A program made the translations under genes and the position numbers. The notes below the pieces were generated by a model that was not told where the DNA came from, searched no databases, and saw nothing but the letters and a program-made list of their open reading frames with translations. Positions 58,541-64,000 of a stretch of DNA of 64,000 bases are shown one piece after another. This DNA is from Biomphalaria glabrata (lineage: Eukaryota; Mollusca; Gastropoda; Planorbidae): assembly GCF_947242115.1 (NCBI RefSeq), contig NC_074725.1:11480511-11544510 (forward strand). The letters run 5' to 3'. Numbering within the stretch: position 1 is the stretch's first letter; the number at the start of each line of letters is the position of its first letter.

Positions 58541-58679
58541 TTATTTTAAAAAAAGGCAGGTTCAAATAAAATGTCATGTTCCAATAAACAAATATTACAT
58601 ACCATATATCTTTAGCTGAATAATATCTTATATCTATATAAATAAATTCCATGTCGGTCTCCCATAGTCCCAATATTAT

Positions 58680-59100
58680 CATGATTCATCTCGCACACTT
58701 TTTCATGTGGATGTGGAGCTTATTTTGGAGCGACACTCCCATCCACAAATATCGCAGGTTAAGGTGTCTTTCACTTCGGTGGTATAGGAGCTGGCCATTT
58801 TTCGCACTGTACGTTATTCTTCCAGAGCTGAGGCCCATGTTTTTTCGCTATCCATAGCTTTCTTGGTCACTGTCTCTCTCCGTCTGGTGTGGTCTAGAGC
58901 TATGTCTTCCCAATGGTCAGTATTGATGTTCACTGATTTGAGGTCCCGTTTTATTACATCTACGTAACGGAGGTGGGGGCGACCAGTTTTTCTTGAGCCA
59001 GTCGCGAGTTGTCCGTAGAGGATGACTTTCGAGATGCGATTGTCCTCCATCCGACGAACATGTCCATGCCAGCGCTAACGGCGTTTTCTGAGGGCTGTAA
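58680..59100 (-). mobile_element. LINE tail fragment (family C)
   Basis: Minus-strand MEDNRISKVILYGQLATGSR and LRYVDVIKRDLKSVNINTD match the element at 25995-26690; the distal finger region is diverged. Confidence 0.82.
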
Positions 59101-59101
59101 A

Positions 59102-59290
59102 GATGCAAAGTTGTTAACGCCGAAAGTGGTAATGGTATTAAGCCCATCATTACCTATAAAATGCTTTCAATGGCATGCGTCTCAAAAAGCCTCTGATAAC
59201 CAATCCAACACCTGGCCTTCACGTGTGGTTCAGATACTGAACGTGGCGGAACCGTTACCACAGACAGGAGAAGGGGCATAAATAAATAGT
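59102..59290 (+). repeat. Dispersed repeat R, 5' part only
   Basis: Begins GCAAAGTTGTTAACGCCG and runs to GACAGGAGAAGGGGC. It abuts the minus-strand LINE tail at 58680-59100. Confidence 0.65.
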
Positions 59291-59929
59291 GCAACTATAA
59301 TTATGGGTATGTCATCTCACATCCGGTGTTACCACTTTGGAAAATGGTTATAAGAGATCGAAAATAACGTAAAGGTATTGCCTCCCTTATCTCCGTCTGT
59401 CTTTCCCTCCGCTGTACTCTCCTTTCATCCTACCTCCGCATATTGATTGGTAACATCATTTGAGTGATAATAAATAATGTAGATGTCAAATGTAAATTCT
59501 CAACTTGGTGTGACATTAAATACTCACACAAAGTTCGAGGCCTTTCGAACTGTCGTCATTTCATTTCTTTTTTCACATTACCGTCTTCGAAATGGTTACA
59601 TTTCACACAAACCTAGATGCGGACCTCCTAAGGTCCACACATTGGTCATCTGTTTGGTAAGCGATCTAGATCTAGATAGGTATAACTAGCAGGTTTCAAT
59701 ATTTTCAGCACGAATATCAGACGCCATGACCCTATAAATTATCAAATACCACAATCTTACCTCTTTCCCACATGCGTGCAGGGGATAAATTGAAATAAAT
59801 TGGACTGGTATTAGATTATATATAGATCTATCATAAAGATGTAGAGATATATAAACAATATAATAATATAAATATACTAAATATACTTAATTAATTTTCG
59901 ATCGTTTGTTTATTACAATGTGGTGAATA

Positions 59930-60010
59930 AAACTTTGGATAACTTCCGGGTTGATACTTCTATAGCGCGCCAATTTGTATAGATCTAGATCTACTCTACT
60001 GTCTTGAGGT
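59930..60010 (+). promoter_or_regulatory. Possible STAG upstream promoter region
   Basis: An ETS-type ACTTCCGG core followed by a short GCGCGCC patch in otherwise AT-rich DNA, about 2.3 kb before the STAG start codon. Proposed only because a 5' UTR intron is implied; no TSS evidence. Confidence 0.2.
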
Positions 60011-62256
60011 CTCCTAAGACAAGACATTGATTGTGGTACATTTAGATAACTAGATCTAGACTCTATATCTAATTATCTAGATATCTAGACTAGGCTTATA
60101 TAGGTCTACGTCTATTTAATTTATAAGATTCTATTCTTTGTAACTTTGTTTATGTTACACTTTGTACAGAGCTAGACCTGGATTAACTCAATTAACTGGA
60201 TAGTCACAGTGGATTAGTAGTTTTATAACTATTACTATACAGATTATAGATCTAGATAGTAGAAAAAAAGGTAGTAGAACTAGTCTAGATTCTAGTCTAC
60301 TATAGACTATAGTAGTTGATTTTTAGAGACTATAATATAGATCTAGAAGTTAGAAGTACAGATCTAGACTAGAGTAATCTAGACCTAGATCAGTAGATGA
60401 GTAGATGTAGATGTAGCCCTAGCTAGTCGTAGAATAGGTCAAAGTCGACTAAAAAGTCTATATAACTTATAACTACTAAACTAGATCTAAATGTAGCAGT
60501 AGTACAAATAGTAGAAAAGCTATATTAACAATAAGTTATAACCGATATAATAATATAGATCTATTTATAGAGTAATTTATGCTATTCAAACACTAAGATA
60601 AGAAGATAGGCAGGCCAAAAATTCAAAGTTTGACTTTGACTGCACATTATTTGATAAAGGTTTGACATAGAAAAGAAAATGAAGTATCAAAATCTTCTTT
60701 AGTTTAGTGAGAATAAGGATAAGTACTTATATTTGTACCCCTAACCTTTAATTGTTTTTATATTTAACTTAAGGTCAAAGAGACCATGTCCATGTGTCTT
60801 CAATTAATTCAAACAAATTTTGTCACACTTTATTTGATTCCAAACACCAAAATTTATTCTAAACAGTCTCTATATTTTGGCATCAATAAACTCAGATTTT
60901 AATTCTGTATTAACTAAATTTTTAGATCCCCAGGCATAGCCTCTCACATGAAATCATAAAGATGTTTTCAAATTATGCATAAATACCAACACAAAAAATA
61001 AAAATTTGAACACACTTATTCTACCAAAATTAGGTCACTGGGATAGTGACTTCTACACTGACTTTTATAGTTATTTTATGTTTGTTTGATTAGATGTGTG
61101 TTAAATGCTTTGTGTTTTTTGTTTATTCATTTAATAAATTTGTAATACAGACTATCTCTTTTAGTATAGTACAGGATAGGATGACCATTCTTGCCTAAAT
61201 TGCTGAATCCTTTTTATTCTTTCTATATAAATCTAGATCTATCTAGTAGGTCTAGTTCTAGGCATTTAACTTCATTCAATGTATCAAGTCTCTCTCCAAA
61301 CATTTGCCCATTTATTCTCTATAACAAAACATTAACAAACAAACAAATATAATATAAGATCATTAATATTGATGTCAAAACTGGTTGTTTGGAATAAATT
61401 TTGGAATGAAAATAGTAATTTAATACAAACAACATATTATTTTTTTTTTGTATGAAATCACAACAACATGGCTTATGAATCAAATAAATCAGCTCCAAAA
61501 ACAGAACAAATGTTGGCGGACTCATTAGCATAGACTTAGCCAACCAAAAAATATAGTCTTAATTACTCTAGATCTTGTTGATCATAGGCCTATCTATCTT
61601 GAATAATCTTGACAAAATATGCATTAAATCATCAAATGGATGCTTGTTTAATAACGATTAAAATTTTATCCTTCAAATTAATTTCACATTATAAAATTAT
61701 ATAGAATATAGATCTGAATGTTAAAATGATTTTGAAATCATTGGGACTGGGATTATTTATAGACTATTACTGTATAAATATTGATACAATTAAATTATTA
61801 ATTGACAAGAATGCAGGTTTTCTGACTGTAGAAGTTATAGTAGTATAAGCTAACCTAGAACCTCAATTGCATGTCAGTCTTTCTTAAAATTCTTTTAAAG
61901 TATTTAAAAAAAACTTTCCATCAGCCACATTAATGATTAAGTCTTTGACTTTTTCTTCAAATATTCTATCATACTGGACAGTTGGATTTATTAACAAACA
62001 ACTGGTCAAGTCTCAACTTGAAGATTCTTTAATAATCATGGACACTTTTTTTTTTCTAGGCTAGGCTTACTTTTTAGCCAATTTTCTGGACTGAGCATGA
62101 CATAGCATTATTAAGCCTCTCGTTGACATGTAATGTGCATAACTAGATGAACACACTGATACACACAGGATGTAATTATCTCTTTTGAAGGAACGTCTGT
62201 CATTTATAAGAACATATCTGTGTATTGTAGCAATTGTATAACTTTTTTTTTCTTAG
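60011..62256. other. AT-rich stretch, probable STAG 5' intron
   Basis: No coding signal seen. 60000-60560 is unusually dense in TCTAGA/AGATCT palindromic words. The rest is plain AT-rich sequence. Confidence 0.35.
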
Positions 62257-62301
62257 CTCTGGCTCATGGTTCATAATAAAGATTGTTGATTTCACCTGAG
62301 A

Positions 62302-62387
62302 ATGTCAAGAAATCTAAATAAGATGCCTACTAAGAGACGACTTCAGAATGTCCTTGATGAACTTGCTGATGATGTGCTGAGTTTAAG
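62302..62387 (+). CDS. STAG: STAG coding exon 1
   Basis: 28 codons plus two bases (MSRNLNKMPTKRRLQNVLDE...). The donor is AAG|GTATTG. The exon probably begins at 62257 with about 45 bp of 5' UTR. Confidence 0.72.
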
Positions 62388-63941
62388 GTATTGTTTTTTT
62401 TTTTGTTTTTTTTTTTAATCAATTTCTATTTTTTGAACAACACTAGATGGTGTGGAAATGCATTATAAACTGAAAAGTGTATTCAATATGAAAGCATATA
62501 TTGTTCAAGAGAGCATCATTGTAAAAGAAAAGTATATCATAAATATGTCTTTCTAGCTTTTACCCTGTGTCATGCTTAAACTTGTAGTATCCACAAACCA
62601 TTTAATGATACATTAAATTTGCTAAAGCTTACATAGTTAATAATAGATAGAAGCAACAGCATAGTTTTTCAGTTATAAAATACATTTTTCTCATTTTCTT
62701 TATAATTTTTATTATTGTTTTTATTTGGTCAATTTTTTTTTGGGTCAGGAGTGGAGGAACAGATGATGAAGATCCTATCTCAATACACATTAAACCTAAG
62801 TCTAAGGTAAGATCCTATCTCAATACACATTAAACCTAAATCTAAGGTAAGATCCTATCTCAATACACATTAAACATAAGTCTAATGTAAGATCCTCAAA
62901 ACACATTTGAACCTAAGTCTAAGGTAAGATCCATAGATAATTTCTAATTAGAAATACAATCTAGAGGGACTTAAAAGTGTTTTGTCCAACTTCGTTTTTT
63001 TAGTAACCTTAGCATCCAGGTAAAGTAAGAAATTATCTGAAATTTGAACTTGCTTCATTTTGTTCATCCTATTTATCTATTTCTGTGATAAAATGTTAAA
63101 TGAATTTTCATATCATTTAGGCAACAACAAGGACTGATACAATGATCAAATGTAAAATCTTGTCTGAGGATGAACAGGAAAATGAAGTTAGTCTATTTGA
63201 AATAGTGAAAGCTGGGAAAAACTGTCTTCAGGTAGGCCTATAGGCATCATTTAAAAAATATCTTAAAATATCAGTGGGCCTATTAGAACTTCTGTGAGAT
63301 TTATTGAAACAGTTTCTGTATATATTTTAGTTCCTAAATGTATTTATTCACATCCTAACTCTCACTATTTATGACATCAATGGGGATACTTTCATTATTA
63401 TTATTATTCTGTACATTATGGAACTTTCATTATGATATCTTTTTGTTTGGCTGCACTTGGGAATTGAGTGGTATAAAAAAAATATCAGTCATGTTCTATA
63501 TGTCTGCATATAAAGAAGGGGGTGTGGCTGTAGCATTCACCTGTGGCCTAGGGTTAAGTAGAGTTAGGGAATTAGCATAGCAACCAACTTGATTTCCCCA
63601 ACAAATGTTAAACACTGTTTAGAGCTTGTAGGTCTCAGAAACACACATAATTCTAAATATTCTATCCCAGACATTTCAAAGGCTTAATCTCTAAACTTTC
63701 AGAGACTATGGCCAAGTAATCTACCATTGCTCCTCTTCCTAATATAAATAAGAGATGTATTTTTCAGGCTGTTGTTGATGATTGGATAGATAGCTACCAG
63801 AAAGACAAGACTATTGCTGTACTTGAATTGGCACAGTTTTTCATTACCTGCTCAGGCTGTAGAGGCAAAATCACCAAGACCATGCTGGAGAAAATGGAGC
63901 CTTCAGAGATTGTCTCCAAAATGTCCTCTAACTTTGGAGCA
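62302..63941 (+). CDS. STAG: Cohesin subunit SA / stromal antigen (STAG), 5' part
   Basis: First four coding exons of a STAG-family cohesin subunit, which binds the RAD21 kleisin and helps load or retain cohesin on chromatin. Exons: 62302-62387, 62749-62806, 63121-63231, 63768-63941. Phases join to 143 codons with no stop, and the gene runs off the window edge. The diagnostic stretch VSLFEIVKAGKNCLQ, VVDDWIDSYQKDK, AVLELAQFFITCSGCRG and SEIVSKM matches the human STAG1/2 segment [26 protein letters not shown]...INFFIQCSGC (recalled). The ATG is the first after an in-frame TGA at 62287. An acceptor-like TTTTCTTAG at 62248-62256 implies an upstream 5' UTR exon. The N-terminus differs from vertebrate STAGs, as expected for this variable region. 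Confidence 0.85.
62749..62806 (+). CDS. STAG: STAG coding exon 2 within a 40-bp tandem duplication
   Basis: 58 bp encoding SGGTDDEDPISIHIKPKSK. The donor AAG|GTAAGA and the preceding 36 bp are repeated downstream (see 62771-62927). Confidence 0.75.
62771..62927 (+). repeat. 40-bp tandem repeat duplicating the STAG exon 2 donor
   Basis: Four units start at 62771, 62811, 62851 and 62891; the last is about 37 bp. Each unit contains the exon 2 end and a donor-like AAGGTAAG, or ATGTAAG in the third. Using a later donor would read through a stop, because 40 is not a multiple of 3. Confidence 0.93.
63121..63231 (+). CDS. STAG: STAG coding exon 3
   Basis: 37 codons, phase 0 to 0, ending SLFEIVKAGKNCLQ. 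Acceptor CATTTAG, donor CAG|GTAGGC. Confidence 0.83.
63768..63941 (+). CDS. STAG: STAG coding exon 4
   Basis: 58 codons, phase 0 to 0: AVVDDWIDSYQKDK, QFFITCSGCRGKIT and EPSEIVSKMSS. The donor GCA|GTAAGA lies about 60 bp before the window end. Confidence 0.85.
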
Positions 63942-64000
63942 GTAAGATAGCTTATGTGCATTTAAAATATAAATTCCCTTTTCTGTGTCAAGGGCTCTGG

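Overview
The window reads as nuclear genomic DNA from a gastropod mollusc, most likely a panpulmonate snail. This is inferred from AT-rich introns, many short tRNA-derived SINEs, broken LINE tails, DNA-transposon termini and simple repeats, around invertebrate-type multi-exon genes with GT-AG introns. No prokaryotic gene organisation, rRNA gene or CRISPR array is seen.

Two paralogous genes on the minus strand dominate. Each encodes a type II Golgi glycosyltransferase of the beta-1,4-galactosyltransferase / beta-1,4-N-acetylgalactosaminyltransferase family (CAZy GT7). I could rebuild both exon by exon. Copy 1 has coding exons from 21613 down to 8867 (528 codons); copy 2 runs from 51503 down to 37353 (501 codons). 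They share seven coding exons with identical intron phases, and five of the seven have identical lengths. A further phase-0 exon lies downstream of each stop (7661-7777 and 36699-36992) and could supply an alternative C-terminus. Similarity also extends about 3-4 kb upstream of each start codon. The copies differ at residues that in bovine B4GALT1 govern donor-sugar choice and acceptor-loop movement.

At the right edge, 62302 to 63941 on the plus strand holds the first four coding exons (143 codons) of a cohesin SA/STAG subunit. The gene continues beyond the window.

Layout: 1-7.4 kb is repeats and minisatellites without a recognised gene. 7.5-24.4 kb is glycosyltransferase copy 1 with its 5' flank. 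24.4-36.6 kb is an inter-gene stretch with LINE relics, a CACGTG-bearing minisatellite and a pair of inverted promoter-like arms. 36.7-55.4 kb is copy 2 with its flank; it carries a broken Ty3/Gypsy-like relic in intron 1 and a stray duplicate of exon 5 in intron 2. 55.4-60 kb is repeats. 60-64 kb is the STAG 5' region.

The most notable signals are: (i) the paralogue pair with divergent active-site positions and mosaic identity suggesting gene conversion; (ii) a conserved candidate alternative last exon; (iii) two unrelated genes whose 5' splice sites lie inside short tandem duplications; (iv) a hAT-like element with perfect 8-bp target duplications that seems to have captured a LINE tail and spread with it; (v) an exon-5 segmental duplication inside the same gene. 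All calls come from reading the sequence; no database search was run.
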